Source of the DNA: Sphingomonas panacis
GTDB lineage: Bacteria > Pseudomonadota > Alphaproteobacteria > Sphingomonadales > Sphingomonadaceae
DNA length: 64,000 nucleotides
Assembly: GCF_001717955.1 (NCBI RefSeq)
Contig: NZ_CP014168.1
Coordinates: 3,813,501-3,877,500 of the forward strand
Reading direction: 5' to 3'
In this document: in pieces, positions 24,375-32,687 of the stretch
Numbering within the stretch: the first letter of the stretch is position 1
Layout of the letters: every line of letters starts with the position of its first letter
Translations under genes and position numbers: made by a program
The notes under the pieces: model-generated
Databases searched by the model: none
Told to the model about the DNA's origin: nothing
What the model saw: only the letters and a program-made list of their open reading frames with translations

Positions 24375-24860
24375 TCAGCCGACGAGGCGCGGCGCGATGA
24401 TCCGTGCCAGAGCGGAACATCCCGCCGCGTCGCCCGCGTCGAAACGCGCCGGGAGCGGACTGTCGAGATCGAGCACGCCAAGCAACTGCCCCTGATACAC
24501 GATCGGCACGACCAGCTCGGACCGGCTCGCCGCATCGCAGGCGATATGGCCGGGGAAGGCGTGGACATCCTCGACCAATTGCGTCTCCAGCGTCGCCGCC
24601 GCCGTTCCGCACACGCCCTTGCCGAGCGGAATGCGGATGCACGCGACCTTGCCCTGGAACGGCCCGAGCACGAGCTCGCCATCGACCAGCCGGTAGAAGC
24701 CCGCCCAGTTGAGATCGGGCAGATATTCCCAGAGCAGCGCCGCCATGTTCGCCATGTTGGCGATCGGATCGCTTTCGTCGGCGGTCAGCGCGTCGAGCGC
24801 GGCGGCGAGATCGCGGTACAGGTCGGTCTTCGAGGCGGCGTCGATATCAAAGGCGTACAT
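24375..24860 (-). CDS. msrC: Free methionine-(R)-sulfoxide reductase (GAF-domain fRMsr)
   Basis: A 161-residue single GAF-domain enzyme that reduces free Met-R-sulfoxide. The three functional cysteines are present with the spacing of the characterised enzyme: Cys74 (VACIRIPLGKG), Cys84 (GVCGTAA) and Cys108 (HIACDAASRSEL). NWAGFYRLVDGELVLGPFQG and VLDLDSP are also typical. Start at the ATG at 24860. It is one of several methionine-related genes in the window. It may be transcribed alone or with the upstream reductase pair (24911-26154), which lies 50 bp away on the same strand. Confidence 0.93.
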   Translation of the reverse strand: MYAFDIDAASKTDLYRDLAAALDALTADESDPIANMANMAALLWEYLPDLNWAGFYRLVDGELVLGPFQGKVACIRIPLGKGVCGTAAATLETQLVEDVHAFPGHIACDAASRSELVVPIVYQGQLLGVLDLDSPLPARFDAGDAAGCSALARIIAPRLVG

Positions 24861-24910
24861 GCTGAGGCTCCGGGTCGGGGCGGCTTATGTCGGGGGTGAT
24901 GCCGCTGGCA

Positions 24911-25501
24911 TCAATATGGCGGATCGCGCCGCGCGCGCTGTGCGCGTGCCGCCTCGGTCCACCACGCCAGATCGTCGGCGAAGCGCGGGAAGGCGCGCGC
25001 GGCGGCGGAACCGCCCTCACCTGTCGGTACACCCTCGGCATCGAACGCCCCGCCGATGCCGCCGACGGCGAGCGTGCTGGAGATCACCACCATCCCCATT
25101 TCCGAAAGGGTGCCGTGCCACGCCGTCCCCGCACGCACACCGGCAAGCCGCCCCGCCGAATAGCTGGCGATCGCGGCCGGCCGCCAGAACCATTCCTCCA
25201 GGAAATGATCAGTCAGGTTCTTGAGGCCCGGCTGGACGCCCCAATTATATTCGCCGGTGACGAACACGAACGCGTCCGCCGCGCGGATCTTGCCCGCCAG
25301 CGCTTCCAGCTTGGCTGGCGCGGTGCCGGGCGGATACTCCTTGTACATCCGGTCGAGCATCGGCAGGTCGATCGCCTTGGCGTCGATCAGCTCGACATCG
25401 GCCCCGCGCGCCGCGAAGCCATCGACCAGGAAGCGCGCCAGCTTGATGCCCTGCCGATCGGCCCGATACGATCCGTAGAAGATCAGGACGCGGTCGCTCA
25501 T
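24911..25501 (-). CDS. NADPH-dependent FMN reductase-family flavoprotein
   Basis: A 196-residue flavodoxin-like fold protein. It has the phosphate-binding loop ILIFYGSYRADRQG-type start (VLIFYGSYRADRQGIKLA, residues 5-22), the FMN-contact segment FVFVTGEYNWGVQPGLKN (GEYN motif), and a Gly-rich region near GTAWHGTLSEMGM. These proteins reduce FMN, quinones or azo compounds with NAD(P)H. The ATG at 25501 overlaps the stop of the heme-binding beta-barrel gene as ATGA, so the two form a translationally coupled pair. Confidence 0.88.
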   Translation of the reverse strand: MSDRVLIFYGSYRADRQGIKLARFLVDGFAARGADVELIDAKAIDLPMLDRMYKEYPPGTAPAKLEALAGKIRAADAFVFVTGEYNWGVQPGLKNLTDHFLEEWFWRPAAIASYSAGRLAGVRAGTAWHGTLSEMGMVVISSTLAVGGIGGAFDAEGVPTGEGGSAAARAFPRFADDLAWWTEAARAQRARRDPPY

Positions 25502-26154
25502 GTCTTGGCGGCCCTCGCGTCGAGGATCGCTTTCCACGGATTGGGCTTGGGATCGCTGATCCGCGAGAGCGTGTTCTGGTCGCGGTGCGCGAATGGCGCG
25601 TCCTGACCGTGGACCGTCAACATCGTGTCGGTGGTGTAGCTCCACGTGCCGTCAGGGTTGAACACCACTTCGATCTGGTAGCTGTCGGTGCGGAACGCAT
25701 ATTCGAGGAACGCGGTCGAGCAGATGCCATATTCGGTCTGGCCGCGCTCGGCCTTGACGACGATCCGGTCGTCATCGGGTCTCGCCTGCCCGCCCGCGAG
25801 CGCGACCTGCCCGCGCGGAATCGCGAGCGTCTGCATCACCACACCGGTCTTCGGCTCCCACAACCAATAGCCGACCTGATCGTGGAAGGTGATATCCTCT
25901 TCCTCGGTGGTGATGTGGATGTGATAGCGCAGGCCGTAGAGCAGTTGCGGGCCGTTCGCCTGCGGGTCGATCGGGTCGAACTGGATCGTCTCGATGAACG
26001 CGCGCCGCTCGGGGCCATCCGCCTTGGGGTTCAGATCGACGCCCTTGCGCGCCTGCCACCCGCCCGCGAGCCGCCGCAAGGGACCGAGATTGGCGAGCGT
26101 ATCGGGATCGACGTCGGTCGGCTCGGTGAAGACATCTTCGGGGAAAATCGGCAT
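25498..26154 (-). CDS. Heme-binding beta-barrel protein (nitrobindin-like, FABP-type fold)
   Basis: A 218-residue protein related to the heme-binding beta-barrel (THAP4/nitrobindin-like) family. It has the start DPDTLANLGPLRRLAGGWQA with the G-x-W pattern, YGLRYHIHITTEEEDITFHD, the strand VGYWLWEPKTGVVMQTLAIP with a G-W/E-P pattern, and a C-terminal strand ending NTLSRI. Homologs bind ferric heme and can react with NO or peroxynitrite; a heme-ligating His cannot be fixed without alignment. The ATG at 26154 has AAGG 6 nt upstream; a GTG at 26160 is the alternative. It overlaps the flavin reductase gene, which suggests joint redox work. Confidence 0.78.
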   Translation of the reverse strand: MPIFPEDVFTEPTDVDPDTLANLGPLRRLAGGWQARKGVDLNPKADGPERRAFIETIQFDPIDPQANGPQLLYGLRYHIHITTEEEDITFHDQVGYWLWEPKTGVVMQTLAIPRGQVALAGGQARPDDDRIVVKAERGQTEYGICSTAFLEYAFRTDSYQIEVVFNPDGTWSYTTDTMLTVHGQDAPFAHRDQNTLSRISDPKPNPWKAILDARAAKT

Positions 26155-26216
26155 CGCCACCCTTTCTGCGCTTGAGACGTTTGGGTATCGCAGTGCAATA
26201 TCGAACGGAGGCCAGC

Positions 26217-26519
26217 ATGACCAGTTGCCAGCACAGCGCCACGATCACCGACGTAACGCCCAGCGCCAAAGGCTGCGAGGAATGCCTCAAGACCGGTGAC
26301 TGGTGGGTCCATCTGCGGCTGTGTCGCGCCTGCGGACACGTCGGCTGTTGCGACCAGTCGCCCAACCGCCACGCCACCGCGCACTACCACGCGACTCATC
26401 ACCCGATCATCGAGGGCTATGATCCGCCCGAAGGCTGGGGCTGGTGCTATGTCGACGAGATCGAGATCGACCTGCCCGACCAGACGCCGCAACTTGGACC
26501 TATACCGAGATATTATTGA
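26217..26519 (+). CDS. Stand-alone UBP-type zinc finger protein
   Basis: A 100-residue protein that is essentially one ZnF-UBP domain. Zinc ligands are visible as CEECLKTG, LRLCRACGHVGCCDQS, and the His cluster HATAHYHATHHP, followed by GWGWCYVDEIEID. In eukaryotes this domain binds the C-terminal Gly-Gly of ubiquitin. Bacterial copies are widespread in actinobacteria and alphaproteobacteria without a defined role. The ATG at 26217 has GGAGG 6 nt upstream; an earlier in-frame start at 26172 lacks a good ribosome-binding site. It diverges from the heme-binding protein gene and precedes the OYE gene on the same strand. Confidence 0.82.
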   Translation: MTSCQHSATITDVTPSAKGCEECLKTGDWWVHLRLCRACGHVGCCDQSPNRHATAHYHATHHPIIEGYDPPEGWGWCYVDEIEIDLPDQTPQLGPIPRYY

Positions 26520-26579
26520 GCGCCTTGCCCGCAGCGGCCATTCCCAAACGGCAACGTCCCTCCGACGAATGAGGCAATG

Positions 26580-27689
26580 ATGAGCGGCCCCAAACTTTTC
26601 GAACCCTTCACCCTCGGCGGGCTCACGCTCGAAAACCGCATCGTCATCGCGCCGATGTGCCAATATTCGGCGGTCGGTGGCTGCATGAACGACTGGCACG
26701 TCATCCATCTCGGCCAGCTCGCGTTATCGGGCGCGGCGCTGCTGACGATCGAGGCGACGGCGGTGGTGCCGGAGGGGCGCATCTCCTACGGCGACGTCGG
26801 CCTCTGGGGCGAAGCGACCGAGGCGGCGATGGCGCGAACTCTGGAAAGCGTTCGCCGCCACTCGGACATGCCGATCGCGCTGCAACTCTCGCACGCCGGG
26901 CGCAAAGCCTCGACCGAGCTGCCGTGGCTCGGCGGCAAGCAGATCCCGCCCGGCACCGAGAACGGCTGGCAGACCTATGCCCCCTCGCCTTTGCCCTTCG
27001 CGGCCAGCGACACCCCGCCGCTCGCGCTCGACCACGCCGATCTCAAGCGCCTGCGCGATGCGTTCGCGGCGGCGGCGAAGCGCGCGGCGCGGATCGGCAT
27101 CGACGCGATCCAGCTCCACGGCGCGCACGGCTACCTGCTCCACCAGTTCCTCTCGCCGCTCTCCAACCAGCGCGAGGACGAGTATGGCGGCAGCCTCGAA
27201 AACCGGCTGCGCTTCCCGCTCGAAGTGTTCGATGCGGTGCGGGACGCCTTCCCCGCGCACAAGCCGGTGACGATGCGAGTCTCGGGCAGCGACTGGGTGG
27301 CGGGCGGCTGGGATGCCGAGCAGACCATCGCCTTCGCGCAGGCGCTCGAAGCGCACGGCTGCGCCGCGATTCACGTGTCGAGCGGCGGCCTCGATCCGCG
27401 CCAGGCGATCCCGGTCGGCCCCAACTATCAGGTGCCGCTCGCCCGCGCGGTCAAACAGGCGGTGGCGATCCCGGTCGTCGCGGTCGGCCTCATCACCGAA
27501 CCCGAGCAGGCCGAAGCGATCGTCGCCACCGGCGACGCCGACCTGATCGCGCTCGCCCGCGGCATCCTCTACGATCCGCGCTGGCCGTGGCACGCCGCAG
27601 CGGCACTCGGCGCGACGGTGACCGCGCCGAACCAGTATCTGCGCTCGCAACCGCGCCAGTATCGCGATTTGTTGAAGGGGCGGGACTGA
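26580..27689 (+). CDS. Old Yellow Enzyme-family NADH:flavin oxidoreductase (YqjM/XenA class)
   Basis: A 369-residue FMN TIM-barrel ene-reductase. Features are NRIVIAPMCQYSA, with the FMN-tuning Cys typical of the thermophilic-like YqjM/XenA class, QLSHAGRKAS, the HGAHGYLLHQFLSPLSNQR substrate/FMN region (His and Tyr), and a C-terminal phosphate-binding strand VVAVGLITEPEQAEAIV ... DLIALARGIL. It reduces activated alkenes or xenobiotics with NAD(P)H. Two ATGs are adjacent at 26577 and 26580; GAGG at 26571-26574 fits 26580 better. Convergent with the DUF3857 gene. Confidence 0.92.
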   Translation: MSGPKLFEPFTLGGLTLENRIVIAPMCQYSAVGGCMNDWHVIHLGQLALSGAALLTIEATAVVPEGRISYGDVGLWGEATEAAMARTLESVRRHSDMPIALQLSHAGRKASTELPWLGGKQIPPGTENGWQTYAPSPLPFAASDTPPLALDHADLKRLRDAFAAAAKRAARIGIDAIQLHGAHGYLLHQFLSPLSNQREDEYGGSLENRLRFPLEVFDAVRDAFPAHKPVTMRVSGSDWVAGGWDAEQTIAFAQALEAHGCAAIHVSSGGLDPRQAIPVGPNYQVPLARAVKQAVAIPVVAVGLITEPEQAEAIVATGDADLIALARGILYDPRWPWHAAAALGATVTAPNQYLRSQPRQYRDLLKGRD

Positions 27690-27727
27690 GGGCACCCGCG
27701 CAAAGCGGCATCACATAACCCTGCCGA

Positions 27728-30523
27728 CTACGGCGCGATTCCAAGCTTCGCGTAATCCTGCTCGACAGTCGGCAATATCATGCGCGCCGCTGCAAGATCG
27801 GACTGGCTGCCTTTCGTATCGCCCATCCGTTTGTGAACCACCCCGCGCATGAACAGGCTGGGCGCCAGCGTCGGATCGAGATCGAGCGCCGCATCGAGAT
27901 CGGCGAGAGCGTTGTCGAACTGGCTGAGCCGAAAATAGATCATCGCCCGGCTGTCGAGCGCCGCCGTCGCGGAATCGCCCAGTTCGATCGCGCGCGTGCA
28001 ATCCTTGAGCGCGGTGTCTAGCGCGGTGTTGAGGATGCCTTTCACCCAGCAGCGGGCATTGAGGATGTTGGGATTGCCGGGGCTGGCCGCGACGGCCTGG
28101 TCAATCGCGCTGATTGCATCGTCCTTTCGTCCGCCGCGCGCCAGCACCTCCGCCTTGGTGGCGAGAAAATCGTTCTTCTTCTCGCCGCCAGCCCCGATCC
28201 GCTCGTCAAGAAGCGTGACGGCCGCGTCCGTGTCCCCGCGCGCCGCGACGATGCGCGCCATGGCATCGGCGGCGTCCGTCGAGCCGGGATCAAGTTTCAG
28301 GGCCTCGGTGAGATCCGCGACGGCCGCCGCGCGATCGCCCAGCTCGGATTGAAGCCGACCGCGCCACGTATAGCTGTCCGCCGTGCGATCGAGCGCGATC
28401 GCCTTGGTGAGATCGGCAATCGCCTCGCGTCGCTGGTACATCCTTTCATGGAACCATGCGAGATCGGTCAGCGCCTCCGCCTTGTCGGGCCGCGCGGCGA
28501 TGTCGGCCTGGTACAGCGCCAGCACCGCATCGAAGCGGTGATTGCGCTTGCCCGCCTCGACCACCTGCCATTGTGCCGGATACGCGGTCGGCGCCTGGAC
28601 ACGGAGCAGATGCGATTTCGCCGTTGTGACGCTCGCGCGCGCCGATGCGATATCGGCGACCGCGATTTCGGCACGGGTGCCGCGCACCTTGTCCTCGATC
28701 GTCAACGTTTCGCCGGCAAGGGTCGAGGTGCGGTCGATCCGCAATCCAGCCAGCGTGGTGGCCAACGTCTGGTCGCCGTCGAGCGTGAAACCGGCGCCCT
28801 GATCGGGCAATGTGATGGTGGTGCGCGACAGCAGGTTGCCGTCGGTGCCCGCCAGTACCGGAATATCGCGCCAGGCCTGACGCGCCCGATCGGGAGCGAA
28901 GGTGATCGAGCTGACGCTTTTGTCGAGAGTCACGCGATAGCGTTGCTCCTCCCGCTTCCAGTCGGGATAGGCAATACCGGTGGCGCTCAAAGACACTTCG
29001 CCAGTCGCCTCGTCATAGTTCAACGCGCGCGTGACGATCTTGCCGCTGCCGTAAAAGCCGCCGAGCTGCTGCGCGGTGAAGGTGTCGAGATCATCCTTAC
29101 TCGCTTGTTGCGCGGCGGCGTGGATCACCTGAGCAATCGGGCCGCGATAGACAGCCGCGATCTTGAACGGCGCCGGCATCCCCACCCCGGTTCGCTCGTC
29201 GAGTGCGAGATCGACTCGGATATCGGGACGTGCCGCAGGATGATACGCGATCTTCAGCAGCGCAGCGCCCTCGGGCCGCACCGGCAGCACCCAACCGAAC
29301 GGCGGCGTATCGTGAATATCGACGAGCCGTGCGCCGCTGCTCGTCCCGTCCAGCCAGAGTTGGTCATCGCCGATCGTCGCATGAACCAGGACGTGATCGA
29401 ACGCGCCCGGCAGCGGGAGATGGTCGGGCACCATGTCGCCAAGCTGGCTGTTCGCAAGGATCGGCTCGGCGGTGATGCCGAATTCGCGCAGCAAGGCGAG
29501 CAGCAGAAGCGTCTTCGCCTTGCAATCGCCGTAGCGCGACGACCATGTGTCCGCAGGCGCCTGCGGTACGTAGTTGCCGCCGTCCATACCCTTGAACAAA
29601 TAGCGCACCTTGCCTTGCACCAGTTCAAGCGCGAGTTCGGCGCGCCGGAGCGGATCGGTCTCCGCCGCCTTGATTCGAGCGACCTCGGCAGCGAGCGGCG
29701 TGCCTGGTGCGATCAGCCCCTCGGTTCGATATAGCGGCGCCATCGTCTTCGAAACCGCCGCCCAATCGGCGAAGCTGGAGGCCTCGATCAGTTTCGGCGC
29801 GCGATAGCGCAACGGCGCGTCGTTGGGCATGTCAGCCTGTTTGGCGAGCGGCATCCGGATTTCGACCTGATGATAGCCGTTCGCGTCGGTGATCTGCGGG
29901 GCTACGCCGGTCGCATTGGTCTTCCAGGCCACCTTGTCACCCGCCGGCCAAAGCAGCCGTATGCGCGCGAACTGGATGCGGAACGGATCGGACACAACGC
30001 CACTAATCGTCTGCATGTTGCCGCCAAGCGTCCCGTCCTTCTGCGTGATCGACACCGCGATGTGCAGGATATCGCCGACGCGAAGGCCCTCCACCGGCAT
30101 CGTCGCGGTCAGGATGCCGTTGAGCACACGCTGCTCCAGCCCCTCCTCGCGCCGCAGCACCGAGAATTTATTACCGCTCGCGAGCAAATCGATATGCTCG
30201 GTTCCGCGCACGATCTCGATCTTGTGGACGATCAAATCGCCCTTTTCGGGCGACCACGGCAGCTTGATCGTTCCGATCGTGTCGAGCACCTGCTGGGAAG
30301 CGGCACGCGTGACGGACTCAACATAGCCCCAGACTTGACCGTCCTTCATGCGTTGCTGCGTATCGATCGACAGTAAGACCGGGTCTCCGTCCTTGATCGC
30401 ACTCGCATCGATTGCCGGCCCCGGCTTCACCCAATCGGGCACCGGTGCGTAAAGCGGCTTGTCGCCCGCGTGAGCGACTCCGCTGATCGAGGCCAACGCC
30501 ACGAAAACAAGCCGACGGATCAT
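27728..30523 (-). CDS. Exported DUF3857 / transglutaminase-like / TPR protein
   Basis: A 931-residue protein with a Sec signal peptide (MIRRLVFVALASISGVAHAG). It has a DUF3857-type N-terminal region of about 300 residues and a transglutaminase-like core with catalytic-type Cys in SSRYGDCKAKTLLLLALL and His in GAFDHVLVHATIG, followed by DQLWLDGTSS. A beta-rich region comes next. At least five TPR-like helical repeats fill the last 280 residues (ALTDLAWFHERMYQRREAIA, then LALDLDPTLAPSLFMRGVVH). Probably periplasmic; DUF3857 proteins are often linked to envelope processes but no reaction is established. The ATG at 30523 has a GGGGG-containing region upstream and lies 75 bp after uvrC on the same strand. 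Confidence 0.82.
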   Translation of the reverse strand: MIRRLVFVALASISGVAHAGDKPLYAPVPDWVKPGPAIDASAIKDGDPVLLSIDTQQRMKDGQVWGYVESVTRAASQQVLDTIGTIKLPWSPEKGDLIVHKIEIVRGTEHIDLLASGNKFSVLRREEGLEQRVLNGILTATMPVEGLRVGDILHIAVSITQKDGTLGGNMQTISGVVSDPFRIQFARIRLLWPAGDKVAWKTNATGVAPQITDANGYHQVEIRMPLAKQADMPNDAPLRYRAPKLIEASSFADWAAVSKTMAPLYRTEGLIAPGTPLAAEVARIKAAETDPLRRAELALELVQGKVRYLFKGMDGGNYVPQAPADTWSSRYGDCKAKTLLLLALLREFGITAEPILANSQLGDMVPDHLPLPGAFDHVLVHATIGDDQLWLDGTSSGARLVDIHDTPPFGWVLPVRPEGAALLKIAYHPAARPDIRVDLALDERTGVGMPAPFKIAAVYRGPIAQVIHAAAQQASKDDLDTFTAQQLGGFYGSGKIVTRALNYDEATGEVSLSATGIAYPDWKREEQRYRVTLDKSVSSITFAPDRARQAWRDIPVLAGTDGNLLSRTTITLPDQGAGFTLDGDQTLATTLAGLRIDRTSTLAGETLTIEDKVRGTRAEIAVADIASARASVTTAKSHLLRVQAPTAYPAQWQVVEAGKRNHRFDAVLALYQADIAARPDKAEALTDLAWFHERMYQRREAIADLTKAIALDRTADSYTWRGRLQSELGDRAAAVADLTEALKLDPGSTDAADAMARIVAARGDTDAAVTLLDERIGAGGEKKNDFLATKAEVLARGGRKDDAISAIDQAVAASPGNPNILNARCWVKGILNTALDTALKDCTRAIELGDSATAALDSRAMIYFRLSQFDNALADLDAALDLDPTLAPSLFMRGVVHKRMGDTKGSQSDLAAARMILPTVEQDYAKLGIAP

Positions 30524-30597
30524 GATGTGCCCCCGAAATATACGCCGATGGTAGCGCGCCCCACGCGCCCGACAAGTGTGGTTCGGTGCAAATTCCG

Positions 30598-32514
30598 TCA
30601 ATTAACGTGGAAGAAATCATACACCTGCTGCGCCACCGCCTGCGAAACCCCCGGCGCCTTCTGCAAATCCTCCAGGCTCGCCCCGCGCACAGCCCGTGCC
30701 GTGCCGAAATGCATCAGCAGCGCCTTCTTGCGCGCCGGGCCGATGCCGGGCACCTCGTCGAGCGGGCTGGCGCCGATCGCCTTGCTGCGCTTGTCGCGGT
30801 GCGCGCCGATCGCGAAGCGGTGGACTTCGTCGCGGAGCCGCTGGAGGTAGAACAAAACCGGCGCGTTGACCGGCAACTGGAACTCGCGCCCGTCGAGCAT
30901 GTGGAACACCTCGCGCCCGTCGCGGCCGTGGTGCGGCCCCTTGGCGATGCCGACGAGGCAAACATCCTCGATGCCCATGTCCTCCAGCACTTCCTTCACC
31001 GCGTTGAGCTGCCCGCGCCCGCCGTCGATCAGCACCAGATCGGGCCAGTCGCCCGAATCGCGATCGGGGTCTTCGTTCTGCGCACGGGCGAAGCGGCGCT
31101 GGAACACCTCGCGCATCATCGCGAAATCGTCGTTGGTCGCGGCCGTCTTGATGTTGAACTTGCGATACTGGCCCTTGCGGAACCCCTCCGGCCCGGCGAC
31201 CACCATCGCGCCGAGCGCGGCGGTGCCTTGGATGTGACTGTTATCGTAGATCTCGATCCGGTCGGGCGGTTCGCCCAGCCCGAACAGTTCGGCGACCTCG
31301 CGTAGCAGCTTCGCTTGAGTCGTGCTTTCGGCGAGGCGGCGGTCGAGCGCTTCCTCGGCGTTGCGCGTGGCCTGATCGAGCAGCCGCCGCCGCGTGCCGC
31401 GTTGGGGCACCGACAGTTCGACCTTGCGGCCCGCTTGCGTGCTCATCACCTCCGCCAGCAAGGCGGCCTCCGGCAACTCGCGGTCGATAAACACGGTCTT
31501 CGCGGGCGGCACTTCCTCATAGAATTGGGTGAGGAAGCTGGTCAGCACCTCATCCTCGGGCACGTCGGCGGTGTGCGCTGGGAAGAAGCTCCGGTGGCCC
31601 CAATTCTGCCCGCCACGGATGAAGAACGCCTGGATGCCGATCACACCCTGCTTGCACGCCATCGCGAAGATGTCGGCATCGCCGACCCCTTCCGCGTTGA
31701 TCGCCTGACTGCCCTGAATGAAGGTGAGCGCGCGCAGCCGGTCGCGCAGGATCGCGGCGAGTTCAAAGTCCATCGCTTCGGCTGCCGCTTCCATCTGCTT
31801 GCCGAGCTTGGCCTGAACCTCGGTCGATTTGCCGGCCAGGAACGCCTTGGCGTCCGCGACCAGCTCCAGATACGGCTCGCGCGCGATCCGCTCGACGCAG
31901 GGCGCCGAACAGCGCTTGATCTGATAGAGCAGGCAGGGCCGGTCGCGCGTCTTGAAGAAACTGTCGGTGCAGGAGCGCAGCAGGAACAGCTTCTGGAGCG
32001 CGTTGAGCGTGGTGTTGACCGATCCGGCGCTGGCGAACGGGCCGTAATAATCGCCTTTGATCTTGCGTGCGCCGCGATGCTTCTGGATGCGCGGATAGTC
32101 ATGATCCGCGCGTAACAGGATGAACGGGAACGATTTGTCATCGCGCAGCAGCACGTTGTAGGCGGGCCGGTAGCGCTTGATGAGCTGCGCCTCGAGCAGC
32201 AGCGCCTCGGCCTCGTTGTTGGTGGTGACGATCGTCATCGACCGGGTCTGCGCGACCATCCGCTGGAGCCGCTTCGAGAGCCGGTCGATCTGCGTGTAAT
32301 TGGTGACGCGGTTCTTGAGCGCCTTGGCCTTGCCGACATACAGCACGTCGCCGCGCGCATCCTGCATGCGGTACACGCCGGGGCGGACTGGCAGCGTTTT
32401 CAACACGTTGCGGATCGCGGCTACGCCCGCTTCGAGATCGGGCGTATCGGAACCGCGAACGGTGTAGGTCGATTTCTCTTCGTTGAAGCGATCGGGAGCG
32501 TTGGGCACGGACAT
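30598..32514 (-). CDS. uvrC: Excinuclease ABC subunit C
   Basis: A 638-residue nucleotide-excision-repair nuclease making both incisions with UvrB. The N-terminal GIY-YIG domain reads GVYRMQDARGDVLYVGKAKA (residues 45-64). There is a Cys cluster near CLLYQIKRCSAPC, a UVR motif AAAEAMDFELAAILRDRLRA, the RNase H-like C-terminal domain with DNSHIQGTAALGAMVV, and HhH motifs at the C-terminus (LDEVPGIGPARKKALLMHFG). Length is normal. The ATG at 32514 precedes a short non-conserved N-terminus of about 30 residues. Confidence 0.97.
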   Translation of the reverse strand: MSVPNAPDRFNEEKSTYTVRGSDTPDLEAGVAAIRNVLKTLPVRPGVYRMQDARGDVLYVGKAKALKNRVTNYTQIDRLSKRLQRMVAQTRSMTIVTTNNEAEALLLEAQLIKRYRPAYNVLLRDDKSFPFILLRADHDYPRIQKHRGARKIKGDYYGPFASAGSVNTTLNALQKLFLLRSCTDSFFKTRDRPCLLYQIKRCSAPCVERIAREPYLELVADAKAFLAGKSTEVQAKLGKQMEAAAEAMDFELAAILRDRLRALTFIQGSQAINAEGVGDADIFAMACKQGVIGIQAFFIRGGQNWGHRSFFPAHTADVPEDEVLTSFLTQFYEEVPPAKTVFIDRELPEAALLAEVMSTQAGRKVELSVPQRGTRRRLLDQATRNAEEALDRRLAESTTQAKLLREVAELFGLGEPPDRIEIYDNSHIQGTAALGAMVVAGPEGFRKGQYRKFNIKTAATNDDFAMMREVFQRRFARAQNEDPDRDSGDWPDLVLIDGGRGQLNAVKEVLEDMGIEDVCLVGIAKGPHHGRDGREVFHMLDGREFQLPVNAPVLFYLQRLRDEVHRFAIGAHRDKRSKAIGASPLDEVPGIGPARKKALLMHFGTARAVRGASLEDLQKAPGVSQAVAQQVYDFFHVN

Positions 32515-32687
32515 GGTCGCGCTGATCTAGGGACTCGAGAGGCTCGAGACCAGCGGCGTCGAACGCTCATATCTCCCCTCCCTGATGTCTCCCCTCCCTG
32601 GAAGGGAGGGGTTGGGGGTGGGTTGGCGTGGGGCAAGCGCTGCCGTGCGTCATTACCCGACCCACCCCCGGCCCCTCCCTTCCAGGG

